Shown here: positions 8,885 through 17,160 of the stretch, one piece after another
How positions within the stretch are numbered: position 1 is the first letter of the stretch
Layout: each line of letters opens with the position of its first letter
DNA from: Bacillota bacterium
Lineage (GTDB): Bacteria > Bacillota > Clostridia > Lachnospirales > Lachnospiraceae
DNA length: 64,000 bases
Reading direction: 5' to 3'
Assembly (NCBI GenBank): GCA_023458035.1
Contig: JAEXAX010000002.1
Location: forward strand, 1-64,000
Program-made: the position numbers and the translations under genes
Notes under the pieces: generated by a model
Databases searched by the model: none
Told to the model about the DNA's origin: nothing
Seen by the model: the letters and a program-made list of their open reading frames with translations, nothing else

Positions 8885-9343
8885 ATGAGCCAACAGACGA
8901 CCAAACTGGTTCAGGCACTGCAAGAGAAAGGCATGCGCGTGACCAAACAGAGGATCAATATTTTAGACAGCTTTATGGCGCTGCGTGATTGCCATGTGTC
9001 AGTGGAAGAGCTGCATCAGGCAGTGATCCGTCGGCACCCCGAAATCGGTCTGGCCACTGTATACAGAACGGTACAGCTGTTGGAGGAGCTGGGTTTTGTT
9101 GATTCAATTCATTTAGATGACGGTGTTCTGCGGTATGAATTGTGTGATCATGAGCCGGATGAATCCAAGCATCGTCATCATCATTTGCTGTGTCAGAAAT
9201 GCGGTAAGGTTATGTCTTTTGAGGCGGATTTACTGGAGAATCTGGAGGCCAAGATCCGGCAGGAGCTGGGATTTGAAGTCTGCGATCATGAAGTAAAGCT
9301 GTATGGTTATTGTAAGGAGTGCCGTGATAACGGAACTCATTAA
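8885..9343 (+). CDS. Fur-family transcriptional regulator
   Basis: This 152-residue protein has an N-terminal winged helix (LATVYRTVQLLEELG near residues 58-72) and a C-terminal metal-binding domain with HRHHHLLCQKCGK and a closing CKEC, the two CxxC pairs of a structural zinc site. Fur, PerR and Zur share this layout and I cannot separate them by sequence alone. It sits 9 bases after the DUF1292 gene, in the same operon. No clear inverted-repeat Fur box was seen at the operon promoter. Confidence 0.9.
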   Translation: MSQQTTKLVQALQEKGMRVTKQRINILDSFMALRDCHVSVEELHQAVIRRHPEIGLATVYRTVQLLEELGFVDSIHLDDGVLRYELCDHEPDESKHRHHHLLCQKCGKVMSFEADLLENLEAKIRQELGFEVCDHEVKLYGYCKECRDNGTH

Positions 9344-9465
9344 GATGAACAGAGGATTTCGAAAACATATTGACACGGCCGCCGGTCGTGTCGATTTTGG
9401 TATATATCAAAAATCAAAACATATTAATTAAGTATAAAGATGAAAATCAAGAAAGTGAGGAAATT

Positions 9466-11139
9466 TTGAGTAGGAAAAACACAAACGTCAAGTCTTTGCA
9501 GGTTGTGGCATTAGGAGGCTTGGAACAGATCGGAATGAACATCACCGCATTTTGCTACGATGACAGCATCATCATCGTGGATTGCGGACTGGCATTTCCG
9601 GAAGATGACATGCTGGGAATCGACCTGGTGATTCCGGATGTCACATTTTTAAAGGAAAATCGGGAGAAGATCAAGGGCTTTGTCATCACCCACGGTCATG
9701 AAGACCATATCGGCGCGCTGCCCTTTATTCTGAAGGAAATCAATGCTCCGATTTATGCCACCAAGCTAACACTTGGATTGATCGACAAGAAATTAAAGGA
9801 GCATAATCTGACCAAGGTTCGCAAGAAGACGGTTAAACATGGTCAGTTTATTACCCTCGGTGATTTCAGAGTTGAGTTTATCCGGACAAACCACAGCATC
9901 GTGGATGCGTCGGCACTGGCCATCTATTCACCGGCCGGTATTGTCATCCATACCGGTGACTTTAAGGTGGACTATACGCCGGTTTTTGGCGATATGATCG
10001 ACTTACAGCGTTTTGCCGAGTTGGGTAAAAAGGGAGTATTGGCTCTGATGTGCGATAGTACAAATGCGGAGCGGCCGGGTTTTACCATGTCCGAGCGGAC
10101 CGTCGGCAGAACCTTCGACATGCTGTTTGAGGAGCATAAGAACAATCGTATCATCGTAGCTACGTTTGCCTCTAATGTGGATCGTGTACAGCAGATCATG
10201 AATACAGCCGCCAAATTTGGTCGTAAGGTTGTAATCGATGGACGAAGCATGGTGACGGTTATCAGTACTGCCGCTGAGTTGGGTTATCTGGAGATTCCGG
10301 AAAATACCCTGATCGAGATCGAGCAGATGAAAAATTATCCGCCGAATAAGGTGGTTCTGATTACCACCGGCAGTCAGGGTGAATCCATGGCCGCATTGTC
10401 CAGAATGGCCGCCAGCATTCATAAAAAGGTGACTATCATGCCGGGTGACACGATTATTTTCAGTTCTCATCCGATCCCGGGCAATGAGAAGGCGGTGTCT
10501 CGCGTTATGAATGAGTTATATAAGAAGGGGGCCGAGGTCATCTTCCAGGATACCCATGTATCGGGTCACGCCTGTCAGGAGGAGATCAAGCTGATCTATG
10601 CTCTGGTACGGCCGAAATTTTCGGTGCCGGTTCATGGTGAATACCGACATTTGATGGCTCATGCCAAGATTGCCAGATCCCTGGGATATGATTCGGATCA
10701 TATCAAGATTTTTACCTGCGGTGATGTCTTATCATTATCGGAGGACAATGCCGAGATCGTCGGCAAGGTACAGACCGGTGCGGTGCTCGTCGATGGACTG
10801 GGCGTCGGAGATGTCGGCAACGTGGTGTTGCGTGATCGTCAGCATTTGGCAGAGGACGGAATCATTATTGTAACGCTGGGCCTGTCGTCCCGCGGCAATC
10901 ATTTGATGGCTGGGCCGGAAATCGTATCCCGCGGCTTCGTATATGTCAAGGAGTCTGAGGAATTAATGCAGGAGGCCAGGGAGGTCGTGATGGAAGCTTT
11001 GGAAGGCTGCCTGCATAAGCGCGGCATGGACTGGAGCAAAATTCGCGGTAATGTGCGTGACACCTTAAGTGACTTTGTATGGAAACGAACCAAAAGACGG
11101 CCGATGATTCTGCCGATCATCACCGCTGTAGATCTGTAA
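9466..11139 (+). CDS. rnj: Ribonuclease J
   Basis: RNase J is a 5'-exo- and endoribonuclease central to mRNA decay and rRNA maturation in Firmicutes. The protein has the metallo-beta-lactamase signature HGHEDH near residue 76, GDFKVDYTP and the beta-CASP region. I place the start at a TTG (9466-9468): GTGAGG lies at 9455-9460, and the resulting N-terminus SRKNTNVKSLQVVALGG matches the family. The frame is open upstream to 9370, but that stretch has no ribosome-binding site. This gives 557 residues, close to the usual length. Confidence 0.93.
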   Translation: MSRKNTNVKSLQVVALGGLEQIGMNITAFCYDDSIIIVDCGLAFPEDDMLGIDLVIPDVTFLKENREKIKGFVITHGHEDHIGALPFILKEINAPIYATKLTLGLIDKKLKEHNLTKVRKKTVKHGQFITLGDFRVEFIRTNHSIVDASALAIYSPAGIVIHTGDFKVDYTPVFGDMIDLQRFAELGKKGVLALMCDSTNAERPGFTMSERTVGRTFDMLFEEHKNNRIIVATFASNVDRVQQIMNTAAKFGRKVVIDGRSMVTVISTAAELGYLEIPENTLIEIEQMKNYPPNKVVLITTGSQGESMAALSRMAASIHKKVTIMPGDTIIFSSHPIPGNEKAVSRVMNELYKKGAEVIFQDTHVSGHACQEEIKLIYALVRPKFSVPVHGEYRHLMAHAKIARSLGYDSDHIKIFTCGDVLSLSEDNAEIVGKVQTGAVLVDGLGVGDVGNVVLRDRQHLAEDGIIIVTLGLSSRGNHLMAGPEIVSRGFVYVKESEELMQEAREVVMEALEGCLHKRGMDWSKIRGNVRDTLSDFVWKRTKRRPMILPIITAVDL

Positions 11140-11171
11140 GGGCAAAAATGAAACGGATGGGAGAGCATGCG

Positions 11172-11630
11172 ATGTCAAAAAACAAGAAAGCCGGAAATAG
11201 TTCGGTGAAGCAGAAACAGGAACTATTGAAAACGCCTTGGGGATTGAACATTTCCTCATCCGTTTTAAAATTTCTGATCTATGTCGCCTTGCTTGTGATT
11301 CTGGTATTTACAGTGAAGGAGGCCTACTCCATCGGATATCGGATATTTGACCAGAAGGCAGCGGAAAAATCGCCGGGCCGGGATGTCGAGATAACGATTA
11401 CCGAGGGTATGAGCGTCAGTGAAATCGGTAAGATGTTGGAGGAAAAAAAGGTTATCAACAGTCAGCTGACCTTCCGTTTGCAGGAATGGTTCACCGGTTA
11501 TCATGGAAAGATCAAGCCGGGTACTTATACCGTGAATACTTCGTTTTCACCGGAGACCATTTTGGCGATCCTATCAGCCGACAGCGAGTATTTGGAAAAA
11601 CATCAGATCGGTCTGCCGAATCAAAACTAG
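11172..11630 (+). CDS. Short MltG/YceG-like membrane protein
   Basis: This 152-residue protein has one membrane span (about residues 37-57) and then a region like the N-terminal LysM-like part of endolytic transglycosylase MltG (ITEGMSVSEIGKMLEE, IKPGTYTVN). The catalytic domain of full-length MltG (about 330 residues or more) is missing, so it probably does not cleave peptidoglycan itself. Its place just before the trmR/trhP-like genes matches the yrrL-yrrM-yrrN/O order of Bacillus, which supports the relationship. The start has GGGAGAG upstream; earlier in-frame ATGs overlap the rnj end. Confidence 0.75.
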   Translation: MSKNKKAGNSSVKQKQELLKTPWGLNISSSVLKFLIYVALLVILVFTVKEAYSIGYRIFDQKAAEKSPGRDVEITITEGMSVSEIGKMLEEKKVINSQLTFRLQEWFTGYHGKIKPGTYTVNTSFSPETILAILSADSEYLEKHQIGLPNQN

Positions 11631-11648
11631 AACAGGATCTGGAACAAT

Positions 11649-12290
11649 ATGATGTGGAATGATGCAATTGCCGGATTTTTAGAAATCTGCAACGAAAATA
11701 CAGATCGGTCAATGACTGATTTTGAAGCGGCTGCACTGGCGGCCGGCGTCCCGATCATTAGAAATGACAGCCAGCAGCTGATTCGGGTATTATTACAGAT
11801 CCGACAGCCGCAGCACATCCTTGAGATAGGCACGGCAGTCGGATTTTCGGCTGTGTTGATGGCGAGATCGGCTCCGCAAGCCAGGATCACCACCATAGAA
11901 CTGGATACAGACAGGTATCGGGAAGCCGGGCAGAATTTTATCAAATGGCAGGTGGCAGATCGTATAGACAGTATCCTGGGGGATGCAAATGAGATATTGC
12001 GGCAGTTGACGGGACAGTTTGACTTTATTTTTCTGGATGGAGCCAAGGGACAATATCTGCACCAAATCGATCGTCTGGCGGCTTTATTGACAGAAGGGGG
12101 GATTCTTTTGGCCGATAATGTGCTGCAGGACGGAGAAGCGGCGCTGTCCCGGTTTGCGGTTGCCAGAAGGGATCGTACCATTCATAAGCGGATGCGAGCC
12201 TTTATTGAGGTCGTCCACTGTGATGAACGCTTTGATGCTGTCACCTTGGCGACCGGAGACGGTATGTTGCTGGCAAGAAAGAAACATTAG
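11649..12290 (+). CDS. trmR: O-methyltransferase, likely tRNA 5-hydroxyuridine methyltransferase
   Basis: This 213-residue protein is a class I AdoMet methyltransferase of the O-methyltransferase family 3 type: ILEIGTAVGFSA near residue 57 and a DFIFLDGAKGQY acidic motif near residue 126 are visible. In Bacillus the orthologous position (yrrM) encodes TrmR, which methylates ho5U34 of tRNA to mo5U. The U32-family gene directly downstream would make the hydroxyuridine substrate. The specific function is inferred from that neighbourhood; the family assignment is firm. Confidence 0.82.
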   Translation: MMWNDAIAGFLEICNENTDRSMTDFEAAALAAGVPIIRNDSQQLIRVLLQIRQPQHILEIGTAVGFSAVLMARSAPQARITTIELDTDRYREAGQNFIKWQVADRIDSILGDANEILRQLTGQFDFIFLDGAKGQYLHQIDRLAALLTEGGILLADNVLQDGEAALSRFAVARRDRTIHKRMRAFIEVVHCDERFDAVTLATGDGMLLARKKH

Positions 12291-12303
12291 AAAGAGGACA
12301 TTT

Positions 12304-13530
12304 ATGAGAACACCCGAGTTACTGGTTCCGGCCGGTAGTTTAGAGGTTTTAAAGGTAGCGGTGATCTTCGGAGCCGATGCCGTTTATATTGGCGGAGAGG
12401 TTTTTTCCTTGCGGGCCAAGGCTAAGAATTTTACAGCCGAGACCATGCGGGAGGGGATTGCCTTTGCGCACCGATTCGGAAAAAAAGTATATGTAACGGC
12501 TAATATTCTGGCCCACAATGATGACCTGACCGAGGCGCGCTCATATTTTCGCAAACTGGCAGACATAGGACCGGATGCCATTATTATTTCTGATCCGGGA
12601 TTGTTTATGATCATCAAGGAAGTGGCACCCGATATGGAGATTCATATCTCGACTCAGGCCAATAATACCAACTACATGACCTATCTGTTTTGGCATCAGC
12701 TGGGAGCTAAGCGGGTCGTTTCGGCCAGAGAGCTGTCTTTGGCCGAAATTAAGGACATCCGCAGTCGGATTCCGGAGGATATGGAGATCGAGAGTTTTGT
12801 GCACGGCGCCATGTGTATGGCGTATTCCGGTCGCTGTCTGCTGAGTAATTATATGACCGGACGGGATGCCAACAGAGGCGAATGTACCCATGCCTGCCGC
12901 TGGAAGTATGCATTGGTAGAAGAGAAACGGCCGGGTGAATATATGCCGGTTGAGGAAAACGAACGCGGAACGTATATCTTTAATTCCAAGGATCTCTGCA
13001 TGATCGAATATATTCCGGAGGTGCTTGACGCAGGTATCGACAGCCTGAAGATTGAGGGGCGGATGAAGACTGCCCTTTATGTGGCGACAGTCGCCAGAAC
13101 CTACCGTCGGGCGATTGATGATTACCTGACAGATCCGGGCTTGTATCAACAGAACATGGACTGGTATCGTGAACAGATCAAGGCCTGCACTTACAGGCAG
13201 TTTACCACCGGCTTCTACTTTGGGCGGCCGAATGAGGATGCCCAGATATACACAAGCAATACCTACGAACGCGGATATCAATACTTCGGAATGGTGGAAG
13301 AGGTTCGCGAGGACGGCTGTGTGATGGTGTATCAGAAGAACAAATTTTCGGTTGGGGATAAACTGGAAATCATGAAACCGAACGGAGATAACATCAAGAC
13401 GACAGTGGAAGCCATTTATACAGCGGACGGGGAAGCCAGAGAAAGTGCGCCGCATCCGTTGGAGCAGCTTTATGTGAAGCTTTCTGTTTCGGCCGAGCCT
13501 TATGATCTGTTACGAGCCGAGGAAGCCTGA
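12304..13530 (+). CDS. trhP: U32-family protein, likely tRNA 5-hydroxyuridine synthase
   Basis: This 408-residue protein has the U32 peptidase-like fold: the N-terminus reads ELLVPAGSLEVLKVA and the signature EIFVHGAMC-type segment appears as ESFVHGAMCMAYSGRC. The spaced cysteines around residues 174-204 (CMAYSGRC then CTHAC) fit the Fe-S-binding cysteines of TrhP/RlhA-type hydroxylases. In this genome position it should make ho5U34 for the adjacent methyltransferase. Start ATG 12304 has GAAAGAGG upstream; the open frame further upstream overlaps trmR and is not used. A terminator follows. Confidence 0.85.
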   Translation: MRTPELLVPAGSLEVLKVAVIFGADAVYIGGEVFSLRAKAKNFTAETMREGIAFAHRFGKKVYVTANILAHNDDLTEARSYFRKLADIGPDAIIISDPGLFMIIKEVAPDMEIHISTQANNTNYMTYLFWHQLGAKRVVSARELSLAEIKDIRSRIPEDMEIESFVHGAMCMAYSGRCLLSNYMTGRDANRGECTHACRWKYALVEEKRPGEYMPVEENERGTYIFNSKDLCMIEYIPEVLDAGIDSLKIEGRMKTALYVATVARTYRRAIDDYLTDPGLYQQNMDWYREQIKACTYRQFTTGFYFGRPNEDAQIYTSNTYERGYQYFGMVEEVREDGCVMVYQKNKFSVGDKLEIMKPNGDNIKTTVEAIYTADGEARESAPHPLEQLYVKLSVSAEPYDLLRAEEA

Positions 13531-13555
13531 CAGGCAGGAAAACAAATAATCAGTT

Positions 13556-13597
13556 GGAAACAGTCGGTCACCGGACGGTGACCGGGGTTTCCGTTTT
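13556..13597 (+). terminator. Rho-independent terminator after trhP
   Basis: An 8-bp stem CGGTCACC/GGTGACCG (13565-13572 with 13577-13584) with a GGAC loop is extended by an outer GGAAAC/GTTTCC pairing and followed by GTTTT. Confidence 0.9.
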
Positions 13598-13619
13598 ATA
13601 AATTAATATTCAGAACGAA

Positions 13620-13682
13620 AAAGAATCTTACATTTCAAAGAATCTAACATCTTCAAAAAATCTAACATCTTCAAAAAATCCC
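13620..13682 (+). repeat. Short tandem repeat, 18-bp unit, upstream of comM
   Basis: Units starting at 13620, 13637 and 13655, plus a partial unit at 13673, share the pattern AAARAATCTAACATCTTC; the first copy is 17 bases and more diverged. The array lies between the trhP terminator and the comM start. Confidence 0.85.
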
Positions 13683-13731
13683 TTTTAGCAAATTATAAAT
13701 AACAACAGCATAAAGAAAGTGAGGAAGTCTA

Positions 13732-15279
13732 ATGTATTGTGCGGCTTTTACGGGAGCAGTGAGCGGTCTGGAGGCTTATTTGGTGCAGGCGGAGGTAGAC
13801 ATCGGTCCGGGGCTGCCGGGCTTTACCATTGTCGGTTATCCGACCTCTCAGGTGATGGAAACAAAAGAACGGGTCAGGGCAGCCATGAAACGGCTGGGAG
13901 TGGGCTTTCCCTCCGGTCGGGTAACAGTCAATCTGTCTCCGGGCTCATTGCGAAAACAGGGAACGGGATTTGATCTGCCGGTGTTGGCAGCCATGCTCGG
14001 CGCCCTTGGTCAGGTAAAGACGGAGTTACTGCGTTCCTGTCTGTTGATCGGCGAGGTACACCTGGACGGCGCCGTTTCCGGTGTCAGCGGTATCCTGCCG
14101 GTGGTGCAAAGCGGACTGCGCTACGGGATTAAAACAGTGATCGTGGCAGCCGAAAACATAGAAGAAGCGGCTTGTTTGCCGGACGTGGTCTGTATCGCCA
14201 TTCGCCATGTGCGGGAGCTTCTGCCGGCCTTGCAGGGAAAAGCGGAACCATATAAACGTCTTGTGACCAACCGGCAGAAGCTGCGATCGGTTCTTCCGCT
14301 GCGTTTTGCCGGTATCTATGGACAGGAACAGGCTAAGTTGGCAGCTGCCACGGCGGTGGCAGGCGGACATCCGCTGTTGCTGATCGGCAGCCCGGGTAGC
14401 GGAAAGACCATGCTGGCCGAAAGTATGCAGGAGTTGCTGCCGCCGCTGAACCGGAATGAAATGCTGGAGGTGCTGGCTATCCAGTCGATCAGCGGTCGGG
14501 TTGAGGATAGTTTGCTGAGAGAGTATCGTCCCCCATTTCTCAATCCGCATTATCATATTACCGTACAGGCGTTGCTCGGCGGAGGAGTTCAACCGATACC
14601 GGGAGCTCTGAGTCTGGCTCACCGCGGGATACTGTTTCTGGATGAGCTGACAGAGTACCGGCGTGAAGTACTGGAGGCTTTGCGGGTTCCGCTCGAAACC
14701 AAACAGGTGATATTATCACGGGTCAGAAATCAGTATTGTTTTCCGGCTCAGACCATTTTGGTGGCGGCCATGAATCCCTGCCAATGCGGCCATTACCCGG
14801 ATTTTCAGCGATGCAGCTGTACACCGGCTCAGATCAACCGTTATTTGCATAGGATCAGCTGGCCGTTGCTGGAACGCATGGATATCTGTGTTGATATGCG
14901 GCCGGTGAAGCAGAGTGAGTTGTGGGAAGGCTTGCAGCCGCAGGAGCAACAGGAGCAGCTGCAGGCAGTCATACGACTGCAAGAGCAGATCAAGGCAGCC
15001 AGAATGATACAGGAGGAACGCTATCAAAACAGTGATTACAGCTCAAACTCAACGCTGGATTCGGTTGGGGTCCGGACCTACTGCCGGTGCAGCCCACAGG
15101 CGGAAAATCTAATGAAAAAACTGTTTGTTCAATGGCAGTTAAGTGTCCGACAGTATAACAGCTTATTACGGGTAGCGCGCACCATTGCTGATATGCGCGG
15201 GCAGGAACAGATCGAACAAGAACATATTATGGAGGCATCGTATGACAGAAACATCAGTCGCAGTTATTGGGGAAAATGA
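13732..15279 (+). CDS. comM: YifB/ComM-family Mg-chelatase-like AAA+ ATPase
   Basis: This 515-residue protein has an N-terminal Lon-like domain, the Walker A motif GSPGSGKT near residue 220 and Walker B ILFLDELTE near residue 300. A cysteine cluster (CQCGHYPDFQRCSC) follows near residue 350, typical of ComM. The ComM helicase promotes branch migration during integration of transforming DNA. The ribosome-binding site AAAGTGAGGA precedes the ATG. The gene overlaps dprA, another natural-transformation gene, by 38 bases; the pair is common and suggests joint expression. Confidence 0.92.
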   Translation: MYCAAFTGAVSGLEAYLVQAEVDIGPGLPGFTIVGYPTSQVMETKERVRAAMKRLGVGFPSGRVTVNLSPGSLRKQGTGFDLPVLAAMLGALGQVKTELLRSCLLIGEVHLDGAVSGVSGILPVVQSGLRYGIKTVIVAAENIEEAACLPDVVCIAIRHVRELLPALQGKAEPYKRLVTNRQKLRSVLPLRFAGIYGQEQAKLAAATAVAGGHPLLLIGSPGSGKTMLAESMQELLPPLNRNEMLEVLAIQSISGRVEDSLLREYRPPFLNPHYHITVQALLGGGVQPIPGALSLAHRGILFLDELTEYRREVLEALRVPLETKQVILSRVRNQYCFPAQTILVAAMNPCQCGHYPDFQRCSCTPAQINRYLHRISWPLLERMDICVDMRPVKQSELWEGLQPQEQQEQLQAVIRLQEQIKAARMIQEERYQNSDYSSNSTLDSVGVRTYCRCSPQAENLMKKLFVQWQLSVRQYNSLLRVARTIADMRGQEQIEQEHIMEASYDRNISRSYWGK

Positions 15280-16345
15280 GTATTTGGCTTGGTTGTGTAA
15301 CCGTAAGGGGCTGTTTCGAGGAGGCATCAAAAAACTATTGAGGGTCTTCGGCAGTGCCGAAGATGTGTATCGGCACCGATTTGATCAAGTGGAAACAGTG
15401 TTGGAGTCGGACTATTATAAAAAGATCAACTGGAAAATGACAGTGGAAGAAAATATGGCGGAGCTGAAGCGGCACGGGATCGTTTTTTTAAGTCAAGACA
15501 GTTCGGATTATCCGCCGGTTCTGGCCGAGTTGGCTGATGCGCCGCTGGGCTTGTTTGTGCGAGGCCGCCGGGAATACTTGGGAAGAGAGGCAGTCGGCAT
15601 TGTCGGAGCCAGGCTGTGCAGCGCTTACGGACGTGAGACAGCTATGAGACTGGGAAGGCAGTTGGCGGAAAGCGGACTGACGGTCATCAGCGGGATGGCG
15701 GCCGGTATTGACCGGGCGGCTCACGTCGGTGCTTTGGAAGGCGGGGGTGTGACAGTGGCGGTCTTAGGCTGCGGCCTGCTGCGCTGTTACCCGAACGAGA
15801 ACCGGGATATCTATCAAAGGCTGGGACAGACCGCCTGTCTGCTTAGTGAATATCCGCTTGACCAGGAGCCCTATGCTTTCTGTTTTCCGGAACGCAACCG
15901 ATTAATCGCCGCACTTTGCCGACAATTGGTAATCGTTGAGGCGCGCGGAGCCAAAAGCGGCGCCATGATCACAGTCGACAGAGCCTTGGAATTGGGCCGA
16001 GATGTTTATGCAGTACCGGGGAGTATCTGGTCCCCCTTAAGCCGCGGTGTACATAATCTGATCAACCAGGGAGCCATGCTTTTGGAATATCCGGAGCAGC
16101 TATTGGAGGAAGTAAAGATAACGGTCGGAAAACAAAGAGAGCATTTCACGGATTCCTGGAATGAACGGGAGCAGAAAATCTGGAACGGTCTCGGCGAAGA
16201 AGCACTCAGTCTGGAAGAGTTGGTGCGAGTAACGGGATTGCCGCTTCAGGAGATTCAAGCCGGCTTATTTCAGCTACTGTTGGAAGAGCAGGTGATGGAG
16301 GTGGCTAAAAATCATTTTGTCCGTCATCTGAGGACAGGACAATAG
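15242..16345 (+). CDS. dprA: DNA-processing protein DprA
   Basis: DprA (Smf) loads RecA onto incoming single-stranded DNA. The 367-residue protein has the Rossmann-like core with GIVGARLCSAYGRE near residue 119, GMAAGIDRAAH and VAVLGCGL, and a C-terminal winged-helix region. The ATG at 15242 has GGAGG about 8 bases upstream, inside the 3' end of comM; the frame runs open further upstream without support. Together with comM this suggests competence potential or remnants of it; no com pilus genes are in the window. Confidence 0.93.
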   Translation: MTETSVAVIGENEYLAWLCNRKGLFRGGIKKLLRVFGSAEDVYRHRFDQVETVLESDYYKKINWKMTVEENMAELKRHGIVFLSQDSSDYPPVLAELADAPLGLFVRGRREYLGREAVGIVGARLCSAYGRETAMRLGRQLAESGLTVISGMAAGIDRAAHVGALEGGGVTVAVLGCGLLRCYPNENRDIYQRLGQTACLLSEYPLDQEPYAFCFPERNRLIAALCRQLVIVEARGAKSGAMITVDRALELGRDVYAVPGSIWSPLSRGVHNLINQGAMLLEYPEQLLEEVKITVGKQREHFTDSWNEREQKIWNGLGEEALSLEELVRVTGLPLQEIQAGLFQLLLEEQVMEVAKNHFVRHLRTGQ

Positions 16346-16419
16346 CCTTTATTTTGGCTGTAAAAATATAAAGTTCAGACTTTTTTCACATTGTACGACA
16401 AGATTCATACAAAAAAGTG

Positions 16420-16448
16420 TTGTTCTCACGGAAACTTTATTGTACAAT
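16420..16448 (+). promoter_or_regulatory. Promoter for the small multidrug-export-like gene
   Basis: -35 TTGTTC (16420-16425) and -10 TACAAT (16443-16448) are spaced by 17 bases. The start codon follows at 16486. Confidence 0.6.
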
Positions 16449-16485
16449 GAGCCATGCAACTGCGATAAATCTATGGAGAAAAAAG

Positions 16486-16953
16486 ATGTTCATTCAATTT
16501 TTACAGATTTTTTTTGTATCAATGGTGCCATTGATTGAATTGCGCGGTGCGATACCCTTGGCAGTCGGTTACGGCTTGCCGATCGTACCGTCCTATATTA
16601 TAGCGATTGTAGGGAATATGCTGCCGGTGCCCATTATTTTCTGGTTTGCCCGCAAGGTCTTATTGTGGGGAAAGGATAAGCCGGTCATAGGAGGTTTTTT
16701 CACCTGGTGTTTGAATAAAGGAGAGCGAGGCGGACAAAAACTGAAGAGGAAAGCCGGAGGCGGTTTATATTTGGCATTGCTGTTGTTTGTCGGTATTCCG
16801 CTGCCGGGCACGGGAGCGTGGACAGGTATTCTGGCAGCCAGCATCCTGGATATGGATTTTAAGAAAAGTGCTGCGGCCTGCATGGGCGGTGTGGTGCTGG
16901 CCGGTATCATTATGGGGCTGGTAAGCTTCGGCGTGAAATTTCTGATGTTTTAA
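16486..16953 (+). CDS. Small multidrug export-like membrane protein (COG2426)
   Basis: This 155-residue, highly hydrophobic protein belongs to the putative small multi-drug export family (COG2426, Sm_multidrug_ex). The conserved motif ELRGAIPLAVGYGLP is near residue 17 and a second glycine/proline-rich motif GIPLPGTGAWTG near residue 105. Four or so membrane spans are evident. Transport function is predicted from the family only. I chose ATG 16486 because GGAG lies 7 bases upstream and the conserved N-terminus starts there; an upstream in-frame ATG at 16417 would fall within the promoter. Confidence 0.82.
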   Translation: MFIQFLQIFFVSMVPLIELRGAIPLAVGYGLPIVPSYIIAIVGNMLPVPIIFWFARKVLLWGKDKPVIGGFFTWCLNKGERGGQKLKRKAGGGLYLALLLFVGIPLPGTGAWTGILAASILDMDFKKSAAACMGGVVLAGIIMGLVSFGVKFLMF

Positions 16954-17023
16954 GCCGGATGTAAAAAAACAACTGAACAACAGGAAAATTCGTTAATATC
17001 TATATAAAATCAGATTCGAGCAA

Positions 17024-17049
17024 AATTTAATGAAAATTTTCTGATTATT
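17024..17049 (+). promoter_or_regulatory. Two overlapping CodY-box-like sites upstream of topA-codY
   Basis: The 15-mers at 17024-17038 (AATTTAATGAAAATT) and 17035-17049 (AATTTTCTGATTATT) each match the published CodY consensus AATTTTCWGAAAATT at 13 of 15 positions. They lie 24 bases upstream of the topA -35 box. This suggests that CodY, encoded in the same transcript, controls its own operon. Confidence 0.6.
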
Positions 17050-17072
17050 ATATTGGGTTTCGGTCGATATAC

Positions 17073-17101
17073 TTGAAACGGACGAATGAATAGTGTATAG
17101 T
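17073..17101 (+). promoter_or_regulatory. Promoter of the topA-codY operon
   Basis: -35 TTGAAA (17073-17078) and -10 TATAGT (17096-17101) are 17 bases apart, 59 bases before the topA start. Confidence 0.8.
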
Positions 17102-17160
17102 AATTCGATAGGGAGAGGCTGGATAACAGTTCTCGGTAAAAGAAAGGTATGGGGGTACAA

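Noticed and set aside
13606..13620. CodY box near comM (AATATTCAGAACGAA)
   Set aside because: Only about 10 of 15 positions match the consensus, which is weak in AT-rich intergenic DNA.
13619..13682. CRISPR-like array
   Set aside because: The repeats are adjacent with no spacers, only 18 bp long and AT-rich, and there are no cas genes in the window.
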